Shown: one piece after another, positions 1 through 8,296 of the stretch
Layout: every line of letters starts with the position of its first letter
Numbering within the stretch: position 1 is the stretch's first letter
Source: Cetobacterium somerae
Lineage (GTDB): Bacteria; Fusobacteriota; Fusobacteriia; Fusobacteriales; Fusobacteriaceae
Reading direction: 5' to 3'
Assembly (NCBI RefSeq): GCF_022430525.1
Contig: NZ_CP092519.1
Location: 1,676,454-1,740,453, forward strand
Length of the DNA: 64,000 bases
Notes under the pieces: generated by a model
What the model was told of the DNA's origin: nothing
Seen by the model: only the letters and a program-made list of their open reading frames with translations
Databases searched by the model: none
Made by a program: the position numbers and the translations under genes

Positions 1-996
1 TTTAGGTCTTAAATGTGCAAATGGACCTATTGTTACTTTGCATTCAACAATACTGTCCTCTAATACAGAGCTTTCTATTCTTACTTCATCACCTATTTGG
101 CAATTAATAACTCTTGTATTTCCTAAAATTTCACAATTTTTTCCAATTTTAGTGCTACCTTGTAGTAGAACACCTGGATATACAACTGTATCTTGTCCAA
201 TCTCTACACTTTCTTCTATATAGGTATTATTTTTATCAATGAAAATAACACCATTTTCCATATGAGCTATATTTATTCTATCTCTCATTATTGAGTTAGC
301 TTTTTCCAATTCAATTTTAGAGTTTATTCCTAATATTTCATCATTATCTTCTAATAAAAAAGCTTCAACTTTCTTGTTATCTTTAACATTTATTCCAATA
401 ACATCTGTTAAATAATATTCACCTTTTTCATTTTTATTATCAATTCTTTTTAATGCTGACAATAATTCTTGAGCTTCAAAGCAATAAACACCTGCATTTA
501 CCTCTTTTATAGCTTTTATTTCATCTGTTGCTTCTTTTTCTTCAACAATCCCTACAACTCTTCCATCTTCTTTTACAATTCTTCCATATCCAAACGGATT
601 TTCATAAATAGATGTTAATATTGTTGTTGTCGCTTTTGAATTTTTATGATAGTCATATAATTTTTTTAAAGTTTCTTCTCTCAGTAAAGGAGTATCTCCA
701 CATAATATCATCACTGTTCCTTCAAAACTTTCAAGCTTATCTTTTGCTTGAATAACAGCATGTCCTGTTCCTAATTGCTCTTCTTGAACTACATACTCAA
801 TATTTGGAAGTACTTTTAAAACTTCTTCTTTTTTATGTCCTAATATTAATATATTTTCAGTTGAACCAATTTTACTACATGTATCTACAATTTTTTGTAC
901 CATTGGTACTCCACAAACTTTATGTAAAACTTTTGGCAGCTCTGATTTCATTCTTGTTCCTTTTCCAGCTGCTAAAATTAGTGTCTTTAAACTCAT
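1..996 (-). CDS. glmU: Bifunctional UDP-GlcNAc pyrophosphorylase / GlcN-1-P acetyltransferase, 3' end outside window
   Basis: Makes UDP-GlcNAc, the precursor of peptidoglycan and lipopolysaccharide: the C-terminal domain acetylates glucosamine-1-phosphate and the N-terminal domain adds UMP. The sequence shows the N-terminal nucleotidyltransferase signature (LAAGKGTRM near residue 8, then a conserved Lys-Pro), an EEQLGTGHAV segment, a GYGRIV segment and the start of the left-handed beta-helix hexapeptide repeats. 332 codons are visible; a full protein is usually about 450, so most of the acetyltransferase half lies beyond position 1. Two ATGs sit side by side (999 and 996); 996 is preferred because GGAGG at 1002-1006 is then about 5 bases away rather than 2. 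A promoter-like sequence lies just upstream. Confidence 0.95.
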   Translation of the reverse strand, partial: MSLKTLILAAGKGTRMKSELPKVLHKVCGVPMVQKIVDTCSKIGSTENILILGHKKEEVLKVLPNIEYVVQEEQLGTGHAVIQAKDKLESFEGTVMILCGDTPLLREETLKKLYDYHKNSKATTTILTSIYENPFGYGRIVKEDGRVVGIVEEKEATDEIKAIKEVNAGVYCFEAQELLSALKRIDNKNEKGEYYLTDVIGINVKDNKKVEAFLLEDNDEILGINSKIELEKANSIMRDRINIAHMENGVIFIDKNNTYIEESVEIGQDTVVYPGVLLQGSTKIGKNCEILGNTRVINCQIGDEVRIESSVLEDSIVECKVTIGPFAHLRPK

Positions 997-1024
997 CATA
1001 CCCTCCATTTTATTCAACTTTTAC

Positions 1025-1054
1025 ATTGTACCATAAGATTTAACATTTTTGCAA
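1025..1054 (-). promoter_or_regulatory. Candidate sigma70-type promoter for glmU
   Basis: On the minus strand TTGCAA (1049-1054) and TACAAT (1025-1030) are 18 bases apart, about 30 bases upstream of the glmU start. This is pattern match only. Confidence 0.5.
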
Positions 1055-1072
1055 AATAATTTAATTATAATT

Positions 1073-1594
1073 TTATTGAAGTTTTTCGTAGGCTTCATTT
1101 ATTTCTTTAAACTTTTTTTCGTGCATCTCTCTTATTTCAGGTTCAGCATTTGCATATCTATCTGGATGATGCTTTTTAGCCAATTCTCTATATGCTTTTT
1201 TTAACTCTTCTGGAGTTACACCTTCTTGAACCCCTAAAATTTTATAATATTTACTTTTATCTTCAAAAGTTCCAAAAGGATTGTTTTGATAACTACCTTG
1301 ATAATTCCCTCCATATTGGTTACCTTGATTTCTAAACATATCTTCAAAATCTTTTTGAGTATATGTTCTATAGTAAAAATTTCCTTTCCTTGGATTTTTT
1401 TTATTCATAAAATATCTAATTACTAAAAATATTAGAATAACTGGAAAGAATTGTATTACTATAAATCCAAAAAAAGAAACTAGTAACATTATAAAAAAAA
1501 GTGCTGGTAAAGCTGAAATAGCTCTATTCATACCAAATAGTAGCGCTATTATTAAAAAAATAGCTACTGTTAAAACTAATGCTATTGATATCAT
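1073..1594 (-). CDS. Membrane-anchored J-domain protein
   Basis: A 173-residue protein with two or three hydrophobic segments in the first 60 residues, a short basic and Gly/Asn/Gln-rich linker, and a C-terminal J domain (about 113-173) containing the HPD tripeptide near residue 143 that stimulates the DnaK ATPase. It lacks the Gly/Phe region and zinc fingers of true DnaJ (the full dnaJ is at 11928-13097), so it is a membrane-tethered J protein that probably recruits DnaK to the inner membrane. The domain order (membrane first, J domain last) resembles DjlA only loosely and I do not assign that name. It is co-directional with glmU but separated by about 75 bases and a promoter. Confidence 0.85.
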   Translation of the reverse strand: MISIALVLTVAIFLIIALLFGMNRAISALPALFFIMLLVSFFGFIVIQFFPVILIFLVIRYFMNKKNPRKGNFYYRTYTQKDFEDMFRNQGNQYGGNYQGSYQNNPFGTFEDKSKYYKILGVQEGVTPEELKKAYRELAKKHHPDRYANAEPEIREMHEKKFKEINEAYEKLQ

Positions 1595-1620
1595 TATTTT
1601 CTCCTTGATTCTTAACTGTA

Positions 1621-1653
1621 TTATAAAATAAGGGAATAGATTTTCTATCCCCT
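1621..1653 (-). terminator. Intrinsic terminator after the TPR gene
   Basis: On the minus strand GGGGATAG (1652-1645) pairs with CTATTCCC (1639-1632) across a 5-base loop, followed by TTATTTTAT. It lies directly downstream of the stop at 1668. Confidence 0.65.
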
Positions 1654-1667
1654 ATTTTTGAATTAAC

Positions 1668-2222
1668 CTAAATTTTTTCTCTTAAATATTTAATTTTCTC
1701 TTTAATTTCTTTATCTCTCGGATCGATTTCATAAGCTGCAATATATTCATTTAAAGCTTTTTTATATCTTCCCAAAAACTCATACTCTCTAGCAAAATCT
1801 AAATGAGCACTATATATATCTAAATCCAAAAATATAGCAAAATCATAACTATTTATTGCTTCTACTATTTTCCCTGCTCTCGAGTAGGCATTTCCTAATA
1901 AAAAGTATACAAAAGCATCTCCAGGTTTATTATCTAAAAACATATTAAAATATTTTATACTCTTAGTATAATTACCTAATTCATAGTTTAAGTATCCTAA
2001 AAATCCTATTGTATCGCTATCCTTTTTCCCTAAAGCTCTAAGTTTTTCATAAATTTCTAGAGCACCTTCACAGTCTCTTTTATAAAAAAGAATTGTCCCT
2101 AATTTTTTTAAATTATCAATGTCATTTGCTTTTGTTAAAAGTTCAAATCTTATTTCTTGCTCTTGATTCAATAAATCTTCTTTACTTACGTCTATTCTCT
2201 TTAGTATTTTTTTTCTTAGCAT
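1668..2222 (-). CDS. Tetratricopeptide-repeat protein
   Basis: A 184-residue soluble protein of helical repeats. Several TPR-like units are visible, for example ALEIYEKLRALG, SIKYFNMFLDNKP and AINSYDFAIFLD, each ending in the short polar turn typical of the fold; the segment KALNEYIAAYEIDPRD is the clearest. No signal peptide or membrane segment is seen. TPR proteins act as protein-protein scaffolds; the partner cannot be told from sequence. A strong Shine-Dalgarno (AAGGGGG) sits before the ATG. It is downstream of the rplT terminator, so it is probably an independent single-gene unit. Confidence 0.8.
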   Translation of the reverse strand: MLRKKILKRIDVSKEDLLNQEQEIRFELLTKANDIDNLKKLGTILFYKRDCEGALEIYEKLRALGKKDSDTIGFLGYLNYELGNYTKSIKYFNMFLDNKPGDAFVYFLLGNAYSRAGKIVEAINSYDFAIFLDLDIYSAHLDFAREYEFLGRYKKALNEYIAAYEIDPRDKEIKEKIKYLREKI

Positions 2223-2301
2223 TTTAATCCCCCTTAGGTTTTTTAAAACTACTCTCTTGAAAATTATATCATATTTTTCCTTTTTATTTAAGATTTTTTA
2301 A

Positions 2302-2327
2302 AATAAAAAAAAGAGCCTAAGCTCTTT
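2302..2327 (-). terminator. Intrinsic terminator of the infC-rpmI-rplT operon
   Basis: A 7-bp stem AAAGAGC/GCTCTTT with a 4-base loop (2310-2327), followed on the minus strand by a run of eight T. It begins 10 bases after the rplT stop. Confidence 0.9.
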
Positions 2328-2336
2328 TTGATATAA

Positions 2337-2687
2337 TTATAATGCTGCTTTTGCAGTTTCTGCTAATTTAGCGAACTCAGCTGCATTGTTTAAAGCGATA
2401 TCTGCTAAAACTTTTCTATCTAACTCGATTCCTGCTCTCTTTAATCCGTTCATTAAAGTTGAGTAAGTTAATCCGTTGATTCTTGCAGCAGCGTTTATTC
2501 TGATGATCCATAATTGTCTCATCTTTCTCTTTCTAACTTTTCTATCTCTTGTAGAGAAAGCTTCTGCTCTCATTACAGCTTGCTTAGCTTGCTTAAATAC
2601 GTCACCTGACGCACCTCTAAATCCTTTAGCAGCTTTTAAAACTTTTTTATGTCTTCTTCTTCTAACTATTCCAGTCTTAACTCTCAT
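2337..2687 (-). CDS. rplT: 50S ribosomal protein L20
   Basis: 116 residues, the normal length for L20. It has the basic N-terminal extension that threads into 23S rRNA ([18 protein letters not shown]) and the family segment [14 protein letters not shown]20 is needed early in large-subunit assembly; in Firmicutes and enterobacteria it also represses its own operon by binding the mRNA leader. It is the last gene of infC-rpmI-rplT, 51 bases after rpmI, and is followed by a terminator. The autoregulatory role here is inferred from the leader found upstream of infC. Confidence 0.98.
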   Translation of the reverse strand: MRVKTGIVRRRRHKKVLKAAKGFRGASGDVFKQAKQAVMRAEAFSTRDRKVRKRKMRQLWIIRINAAARINGLTYSTLMNGLKRAGIELDRKVLADIALNNAAEFAKLAETAKAAL

Positions 2688-2738
2688 TTACTTCTCCTCC
2701 TATAATTGGTCCTTTAACAATAATATTCCTAAGAATTA

Positions 2739-2945
2739 TTATCTTCCTACTCCGTATGGTAATAATCCTTTTAAGTGCTTCTCTAATGTTGAAGTGATTA
2801 CTGTATCCTTCTTTAATCTGTTCTTTCTTTTTCTTGTTTTCTTTGTTAAGATATGGCTCTTTCCTGGCTTTTTAACAACGAATTTCCCTGTTCCAGTAAC
2901 TTTAATTCTCTTTTTAGCACCTCTATGAGTTTTCATTTTTGGCAT
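2739..2945 (-). CDS. rpmI: 50S ribosomal protein L35
   Basis: 68 residues, very basic, beginning [20 protein letters not shown] as expected for L35, with the typical [14 protein letters not shown] core. Middle gene of the infC-rpmI-rplT operon, 27 bases after infC, with an AGGAGG-type ribosome binding site just before the ATG. It is a structural component of the large subunit. Confidence 0.98.
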   Translation of the reverse strand: MPKMKTHRGAKKRIKVTGTGKFVVKKPGKSHILTKKTRKRKNRLKKDTVITSTLEKHLKGLLPYGVGR

Positions 2946-2972
2946 TGTAATGTTCCTCCTCTCAAATCTTCA

Positions 2973-3479
2973 CTATTTTTTTGGCGATAAGATTAAATAC
3001 TTTTGCTTATCATTATATTTTTTATCAACATCTGCGATTTCTACAAATCTATCAGATATCTGATCTAGCATTCCAATTCCTTGATCAGCGTACATTCTTT
3101 CTCTTCCGTACTGAACAAGAGTTATCTTTACTTTGTTATCTTTTTCTAAAAACTTTTTAACTTGAGCTATTTTTGTATCCATATCGTGCTGATCTATTCT
3201 AGCTCTAAATTTTACCTCTTTAACAATAACTTGTTTTTGGTTCTTCTTAGCATCTTTAGCTTTTCTAGTCTGCTCATATTTGTACTTTCCATAATCCATT
3301 ATTTTACATACTGGTGGCGTAGCATTTGGTGATATTTCAACTAAATCTAATTCTTTTTGTACAGCAATTTCTAATGCTTCCATCGCTGACATTATTCCTA
3401 ACTGCTCTCCAGTTTCAGAGATAATTCTTAACTCTCTACCTCTTATCTTCTCATTAATTCTAACTTTGTCCGAAATAAT
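2973..3479 (-). CDS. infC: Translation initiation factor IF-3, AUU start proposed
   Basis: IF-3 binds the 30S subunit, blocks premature 50S joining and proofreads the start codon. About 168 residues, with the two IF-3 domains joined by a lysine-rich helix; RINEKIRGRELRIISETGEQ and CKIMDYGKYKYEQTRK are family signatures. Start choice: the longest frame opens with a GTG at 3485, but that GTG is part of the Shine-Dalgarno itself (AGGAGGTG). The next codons are TCT, ATT, ATT. ATT at 3479-3477 is 5 bases, and ATT at 3476-3474 is 8 bases, from AGGAGG. IF-3 genes classically start at AUU, which lets IF-3 repress its own synthesis, so an AUU start is proposed. The second ATT would give a protein one residue shorter. 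Confidence 0.93.
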   Translation of the reverse strand: MISDKVRINEKIRGRELRIISETGEQLGIMSAMEALEIAVQKELDLVEISPNATPPVCKIMDYGKYKYEQTRKAKDAKKNQKQVIVKEVKFRARIDQHDMDTKIAQVKKFLEKDNKVKITLVQYGRERMYADQGIGMLDQISDRFVEIADVDKKYNDKQKYLILSPKK

Positions 3480-3485
3480 AGACAC

Positions 3486-3655
3486 CTCCTATTAACTATC
3501 AAATAAAAAAAACAGGACGTAAAATTCCTGTTTAACTCAAATAATTATTAGGGCTCGCCCTAAACAAAAATTTAATGTAACCTTTATGTAGGTCTTTGCC
3601 CCATAAGGTGAGAAACAGGAAGTCTCTTCTTAATAAATCTTTTTCATTGTCTTTA
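3486..3655 (-). promoter_or_regulatory. Long structured 5' leader of infC-rpmI-rplT (L20-leader-like)
   Basis: About 160 bases of untranslated leader from the predicted start of transcription to infC. Reading the minus strand, it contains TTCCTGTTT (3621-3613), a possible hairpin around ACCTTATG/CATAAAGGT, a GC-rich hairpin TTAGGG-CGAG-CCCTAA (3563-3548), and the terminator at 3501-3533. TTCCTGTTT is perfectly complementary over 9 bases to the terminator's 5' arm, so an antiterminator and the terminator exclude each other. In Bacillus the same operon is controlled by L20 through leader termination; the analogy is inferred and no conserved L20-binding motif was verified. Confidence 0.7.
3501..3533 (-). 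terminator. Terminator/attenuator in the infC leader
   Basis: On the minus strand AAACAGGA (3533-3526) and TCCTGTTT (3517-3510) form a perfect 8-bp stem with an 8-base loop, followed by a T-rich tract. It sits before the infC Shine-Dalgarno, not after a gene, so it would terminate leader transcription prematurely. Its 5' arm is also perfectly complementary to an upstream leader segment, which makes it a conditional terminator candidate. Confidence 0.8.
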
Positions 3656-3658
3656 ATT

Positions 3659-3686
3659 ATTATAACACGATCTTACAAAAAGTCAA
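3659..3686 (-). promoter_or_regulatory. Promoter of the infC operon
   Basis: On the minus strand TTGACT (3686-3681) and TATAAT (3664-3659) with 16-base spacing, a near-consensus sigma70/sigmaA promoter. Confidence 0.85.
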
Positions 3687-3708
3687 CTGAATTTTTTATT
3701 GATTTTAT

Positions 3709-3738
3709 TGAGGTCCTCTTATAATTAGAGGACCTTTT
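3709..3738 (+). terminator. Strong hairpin between rpsA and infC with its T-run on the plus strand
   Basis: AGGTCCTCT and AGAGGACCT form a 9-bp stem. The T tract follows on the plus strand; on the minus strand, the direction of rpsA, the stem is followed by CAATAAAATC with no useful U-run. As written it is a better terminator for antisense transcription than for rpsA, though it may still stop or stabilise the rpsA mRNA 3' end. Confidence 0.6.
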
Positions 3739-3746
3739 TAACTTTA

Positions 3747-5369
3747 TTACTCTTCGCTTGAAGAAACTCCATACTTTTCAATTAACTCTTTGTTTTCATT
3801 TTTTTCTTTTTCTAATTGAACTTTTTTTATAGAAAGTTTTATTCTTTTCTTTTCAGAATCAATTTCAACAATCTCAGCTAAAACAACTTCTCCAAGCTTA
3901 AATGTATCTCTTAAATTCTTTATAAAATCTCTAGAAGCTAATTGAGTCGGAATAAATCCATCTACTCCCTCTTCTAATTTTACAAACATTCCGAAATCTT
4001 GAATATTTTTTATCTCTTTTTCCACTCTGTCTCCAACTTTATAATTCTCTAAAGCTGTTTCCCAAGGGCTCTTTGTTAGCTCCTTAATACTACCTTTTAT
4101 CTTTTGATCCTCTAAGTTTAACTCAACTACTTTAAACTCTATCTTATCTCCCTTAGAATATCTTTTATTTCCTGACCATGTAAAGTCTGAATTATGAATA
4201 AATCCATCTACTCCCTCTTCAACTTGCACAAATATTCCAAATGGTTTAACCTCTACAACTGTACCAGTTAAAATTGTTCCCACTGCAAATTTATTTTCAG
4301 CATCTTCCCATGGATTAGAACTTAATTGCTTTATTCCTAACTTTAACTTTCTTTCTTTAGGTGATAAGTCTGTAATAACAACTTTAACTTCATCTCCTAC
4401 TTTAACAAAGTTATTAACATTTACTTTTTTACTTGTCCAAGAAAAATCTGAACTATGAATTAATCCTTCAACACCCGGTAATAACTCTACAAAAGCTCCA
4501 TAATTTACTATTCTTGTCACTTTACCAGTTACCTCTTGACCTATACTATTGTTTTCAGCAACTATATCCCAAGGATTTTTTGTTAAAGATTTTATAGATA
4601 ACTTTACATTTCTTTTATCTCTTTCAATTTCTATAATTTTCGCTTCAATTACATCTCCTGCTTTATACAATTTGTGTAAATCTGAAGTTTTTTTCCAATC
4701 TACTTCTGAAATATGAATAAATCCTCTAGCTTCATCTAATTTTACTGTCAATCCAAAGTCTAACACTTCTAAAACAGTAGCTTTTACTACTTCTCCTAAA
4801 GTTAACTTATCAATTGCTTCTAATTCTTTCGCAACAACAATTTCTTTTCTTGATAAAAGAATTTTCTTTCCTTTTTTATCTTCTTTTACCTCTTTTACAG
4901 CAAGTGGTAATTCTTTTCCAATAAATGAATCTCCTTGATCTGCAGGAATTTCTGATAACGAGTTAGGTAAGAACCCTTGTTGATGATATACTTCAACAAT
5001 ATATCCACCTTTTACTCTTTTTAAAATTTTTCCAGTTATAATCTCATGATTTTGAAGTGCTTTTTCTAATTTTTCAGCTCCAATTTCCATATCAATTCTT
5101 TTTTTAGAACCAATTAAAACTAAAGAATCCTCTTCTTCAGCTTGAGACACTATTAGAACTTCAACTTCGTCTCCTACAGCATATCCTGTTAACTCTTCTG
5201 TTCTTACTCTTACAGCCTTTGGCTCTCCAGGTACTTCTAAATATGTAAAGTTTCTATCCATATTTACAATTGTTCCAGTCACTTTAGTTTTTATTTCTTC
5301 ATCCTCTTTTACTGGCATGTACTCGTTTAATAATGCTTCAAAATCTTCGTAGTAATCAAAGTTAGACAT
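3747..5369 (-). CDS. rpsA: 30S ribosomal protein S1, six S1 domains
   Basis: 540 residues. I count six S1/OB-fold repeats starting at about residues 28, 108, 190, 275, 360 and 445; repeats 3 to 6 are the most alike and each contains a G-F/A-F-V/I-x-L/V pattern followed by GFIH or GLIH, with NPW or SPW linkers between them. Six domains is the arrangement of proteobacterial S1, which delivers mRNA to the 30S subunit. The N-terminal repeat is the most divergent. Its ATG overlaps the end of ispH by 8 bases, indicating translational coupling. In some clostridia ispH and rpsA are fused; here they are separate but overlapping. Confidence 0.95.
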   Translation of the reverse strand: MSNFDYYEDFEALLNEYMPVKEDEEIKTKVTGTIVNMDRNFTYLEVPGEPKAVRVRTEELTGYAVGDEVEVLIVSQAEEEDSLVLIGSKKRIDMEIGAEKLEKALQNHEIITGKILKRVKGGYIVEVYHQQGFLPNSLSEIPADQGDSFIGKELPLAVKEVKEDKKGKKILLSRKEIVVAKELEAIDKLTLGEVVKATVLEVLDFGLTVKLDEARGFIHISEVDWKKTSDLHKLYKAGDVIEAKIIEIERDKRNVKLSIKSLTKNPWDIVAENNSIGQEVTGKVTRIVNYGAFVELLPGVEGLIHSSDFSWTSKKVNVNNFVKVGDEVKVVITDLSPKERKLKLGIKQLSSNPWEDAENKFAVGTILTGTVVEVKPFGIFVQVEEGVDGFIHNSDFTWSGNKRYSKGDKIEFKVVELNLEDQKIKGSIKELTKSPWETALENYKVGDRVEKEIKNIQDFGMFVKLEEGVDGFIPTQLASRDFIKNLRDTFKLGEVVLAEIVEIDSEKKRIKLSIKKVQLEKEKNENKELIEKYGVSSSEE

Positions 5370-6228
5370 TAAAGTTCCCCCTTATTTTATTTTCTATTTT
5401 TTTTATTATATCTTCTGGTGTTGATGCTCCAGCTGTTATACCTATTTTCATGCTTTCAGAAAATATAGACATATCTAATTCTTCATCATTTTGAACCAAA
5501 TAACTATTTGGATTTTCAGCTTTTGCTACTTCCAGAAGTTTTTTGCTATTTGAGCTTTTTAAGTCACCAATTACAATTATTATATCGCAATTGTTTGCTA
5601 ACTTTTTAGTAGCCTCTTGTCTTTCGCTAGTCGCTCCACATATCCTATCAAATATCTGAGCATTTGAATAGTATTTTTCTAAATATTCTTTTATCTCTAA
5701 AAATTTACTTTTATTTAGTGTTGTTTGAGTTAGTACCGAATATCTTTTACTCTTATCTAATGAACTTTCTTTTAATTCTTCTAAATTTTTTAAAACATTA
5801 ACTTTTTTTCCAAAGGAAATAATCCCCTTAACTTCTGGGTGTTCTTTATCTCCTATAAAAATTATTTCATCCCCAAGATTTTCTCTTTCAATTAATATCT
5901 CTTTTATCTTATCTACAAAAATACATGTTGCATCATATATTTCCACTTCTTTTTTTTCTAATATATTTATAATTTGAGAAGTTGTTCCATGGGCTCTTAT
6001 AACTATTGTATCCCCTTTTTTTAAAGGGTCTGTTCCTTCTAATATATCTTTTTCATCAACTATTATAAAACCTATATTCTCCATCTCTTTCACAACATCT
6101 TTATTGTGAACTACCATTCCGAGAATATATTTTTTAGATATATCTTTTCTAGATATCTTATAACAAGTTTCAACAGCTTTTTTGACACCGAAACAAAATC
6201 CCATTTTTTCAGCTCTTATTATCTCCAC
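5362..6228 (-). CDS. ispH: 4-hydroxy-3-methylbut-2-enyl diphosphate reductase
   Basis: Last enzyme of the MEP isoprenoid pathway: reduces HMBPP to IPP and DMAPP with a [4Fe-4S] cluster. 288 residues, normal length. The three cluster cysteines are visible in GFCFGVKKAV (Cys12), DATCIFV (near 96) and ICGATSERQ (near 197). The TQTTL segment and the HGT/HPE histidine motifs are also present. It lies 9 bases after ptsH and overlaps rpsA, so it is likely in a ptsI-ptsH-ispH-rpsA operon. The first gene of the same pathway, dxs, is at 30747-32570. Confidence 0.96.
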   Translation of the reverse strand: MEIIRAEKMGFCFGVKKAVETCYKISRKDISKKYILGMVVHNKDVVKEMENIGFIIVDEKDILEGTDPLKKGDTIVIRAHGTTSQIINILEKKEVEIYDATCIFVDKIKEILIERENLGDEIIFIGDKEHPEVKGIISFGKKVNVLKNLEELKESSLDKSKRYSVLTQTTLNKSKFLEIKEYLEKYYSNAQIFDRICGATSERQEATKKLANNCDIIIVIGDLKSSNSKKLLEVAKAENPNSYLVQNDEELDMSIFSESMKIGITAGASTPEDIIKKIENKIRGNFNV

Positions 6229-6237
6229 TTTTTATTT

Positions 6238-6507
6238 TTACTCCTCGTTAAATTTTTTTACTTCAATTAAGTCAATTAAATCAGCTATCATTTCTTCTTC
6301 GTCTTCTCCATCACACTCTAAAGTTAATACTCTTCCTTGTTCTGCTGCAAGAAGCATCAATCCCATAATACTTTTTCCATTTATAACCTCATCATCAAAT
6401 ATTACATTTATATCTGAATCATATTTACTTGCTGTTTGGACAAATAACGATGATGGTCTTGCGTGTAATCCAGCCTTATTTTTAATAGTTACTTCCACTT
6501 TTTTCAT
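6238..6507 (-). CDS. ptsH: Phosphocarrier protein HPr
   Basis: 89 residues. His15 in AGLHARPSS is the phosphate-accepting residue that receives phosphate from enzyme I and passes it to sugar-specific EIIA proteins. Ser46 lies in NGKSIMGLM, the regulatory serine that HPr kinase/phosphorylase phosphorylates in Firmicutes. Whether this organism has that kinase cannot be seen here. Located 2 bases after ptsI and 9 bases before ispH, with an AGGGAGA-type ribosome binding site overlapping the end of ptsI. Confidence 0.97.
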   Translation of the reverse strand: MKKVEVTIKNKAGLHARPSSLFVQTASKYDSDINVIFDDEVINGKSIMGLMLLAAEQGRVLTLECDGEDEEEMIADLIDLIEVKKFNEE

Positions 6508-6509
6508 TT

Positions 6510-8261
6510 TTAATTTCTCCCTTCAATTATTTCTAAATACTCATTTAAGATATTCTTTACCTCTTGAGAATCTTTAGATTTTAATAATTTTATTTTAATT
6601 TCTTTCAATTCTGATATTTTTATTTTTCTAATTAAATTTCTTACTTTTGGAATATATGCTGGTGCCATACTTAAATCTCTTATTCCCAAACTTAGTAAAG
6701 CTATAACAGCTTGATTTTCACCAGCCATTTCTCCACATACTGAAACTTTTTTATTTTTTTTAATCCCTGCACTAGAAACCATATCAATCGCTCTTATCAC
6801 TGCCGGGTCATAACAATCATAAAGTTTTTCAGCTATTGGACTATAACGATCTGTTGCAAGTATATATTGTGTCAAATCATTTGTTCCAATGGAAAAAAAA
6901 TCTACATAATCAATAAAAACATCTGCTAGCATAACATTTGATGGTACCTCTACCATCATTCCAACTTCTATATTTTCTTTAAATTCTTTCCCTTCAAACG
7001 CAAGTTCTTTTTTACACTCTTCTACTAAATCTTTAGCTTCAATTATTTCTTTTAAATTTGTTATCATCGGATACATCATCTTTATATTATGATGTGTAGC
7101 AGCTCTTAAAATTCCTTTAATTTGATTTTTAAAAAGATTCTTATCTGCTAAAGTTAATCTCATTCCTCTACATCCTAAAGATGGATTTTCTTCATCAACC
7201 ATTTTATAATAAGATAGTTTCTTATCTGCCCCAATATCCAAAGTTCTTATAACTATTGGTTTACTTGGTTGACTCTCTTCAAACTCTCTTGCTATATTTT
7301 CATATATTTTTTTTTGTTTTTCCTCATTTGGAAATTCAATAGCATCCATATATATAAGTTCTGTTCTTAGTAATCCAATACCATCAGGTCTTTTTCGACT
7401 GACTTGGGTTATATCCAACCTACCACCTATATTTAAATACAAATAAACTCTTTCTCCATCTAAAGTAATCGTTTCTTTATCAATAGATTCCTCTATCTCT
7501 TTCATCCTATTTCTATATCTATTTTTTTCTTCATCATATCTATTTAATGTTTTTACATCTGGATTAGTTACAACTTTACCTTCCATAGCTGTTGTATCTA
7601 AAATTATTTTATCTCCCCAATCTATAGAAAAAATATCATTTCCACCCATTAGTGTCGGTATTTCTAATGCCTTTGCTAATATTGCAGTATGAGAAGTCTC
7701 TCCCATATATTCCATTATTATTCCACTTAAATTTATTCCACTATAATAAATCTTTAAAAGTTCAGATGGTAGTAATTCTCTAATTACTAAAATTTTACCA
7801 TTTAAATTCGAATCTATATCATCTTCATGTGTTAGATTCATTATTATTCTTTCGCTTATATCCTTTATATCTAATGCTCTTTGCTTATAAATTGGATCTG
7901 CTATTTTTTCAAACATCTCTATATATTTATTAGATACTTTCTTTACAACCGCTTCTGCATTATTCTCTTCTTTTTTTATACCTTTTTTTATATCACTTAT
8001 AAATTGAGGATCATCTAACATCATTATATGTACTGTTAGAATTTGTAAGTCCTCCTTATTTATTTTACCCTCTAAATTTCCCTTAATTTGTTTTATATCA
8101 TTTTTAGCTTTTTGTACACTTTCTAAAAATCGGCCTATTTCTTCTTCGACTTTTTCAGAAGAAATCTTATAATTTTCAATATCTAACTTTTTTTTTCTTT
8201 CTATATAGGGTTGACCTATAACTATTCCTGGGAAAATACTTTTACCTATAATAACTCCCAT
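6510..8261 (-). CDS. ptsI: Phosphoenolpyruvate-protein phosphotransferase (enzyme I)
   Basis: Takes phosphate from PEP and hands it to HPr, starting the sugar phosphotransferase system. About 583 residues, the normal size. The active histidine is in GETSHTAIL (about residue 191); the PEP-binding barrel shows GIGLLRTEL, GCRGMRLTL, FFSIGTNDLTQY and VSVCGEMAG. The longest frame opens at GTG 8270, but that codon lies inside the ribosome binding site (AAGGGGTG); ATG at 8261 has ideal spacing and fits the family's N-terminus. First gene of ptsI-ptsH-ispH-rpsA and divergent from hrcA. Confidence 0.97.
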   Translation of the reverse strand: MGVIIGKSIFPGIVIGQPYIERKKKLDIENYKISSEKVEEEIGRFLESVQKAKNDIKQIKGNLEGKINKEDLQILTVHIMMLDDPQFISDIKKGIKKEENNAEAVVKKVSNKYIEMFEKIADPIYKQRALDIKDISERIIMNLTHEDDIDSNLNGKILVIRELLPSELLKIYYSGINLSGIIMEYMGETSHTAILAKALEIPTLMGGNDIFSIDWGDKIILDTTAMEGKVVTNPDVKTLNRYDEEKNRYRNRMKEIEESIDKETITLDGERVYLYLNIGGRLDITQVSRKRPDGIGLLRTELIYMDAIEFPNEEKQKKIYENIAREFEESQPSKPIVIRTLDIGADKKLSYYKMVDEENPSLGCRGMRLTLADKNLFKNQIKGILRAATHHNIKMMYPMITNLKEIIEAKDLVEECKKELAFEGKEFKENIEVGMMVEVPSNVMLADVFIDYVDFFSIGTNDLTQYILATDRYSPIAEKLYDCYDPAVIRAIDMVSSAGIKKNKKVSVCGEMAGENQAVIALLSLGIRDLSMAPAYIPKVRNLIRKIKISELKEIKIKLLKSKDSQEVKNILNEYLEIIEGRN

Positions 8262-8296
8262 TTTACTCACCCCTTGACCATTAATTGATATAAAAA

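Noticed and set aside
2476-2928. 150-codon plus-strand ORF across rplT and rpmI
   Set aside because: It is antisense to two certain ribosomal protein genes and has a hydrophobic composition typical of antisense of Lys-rich genes.
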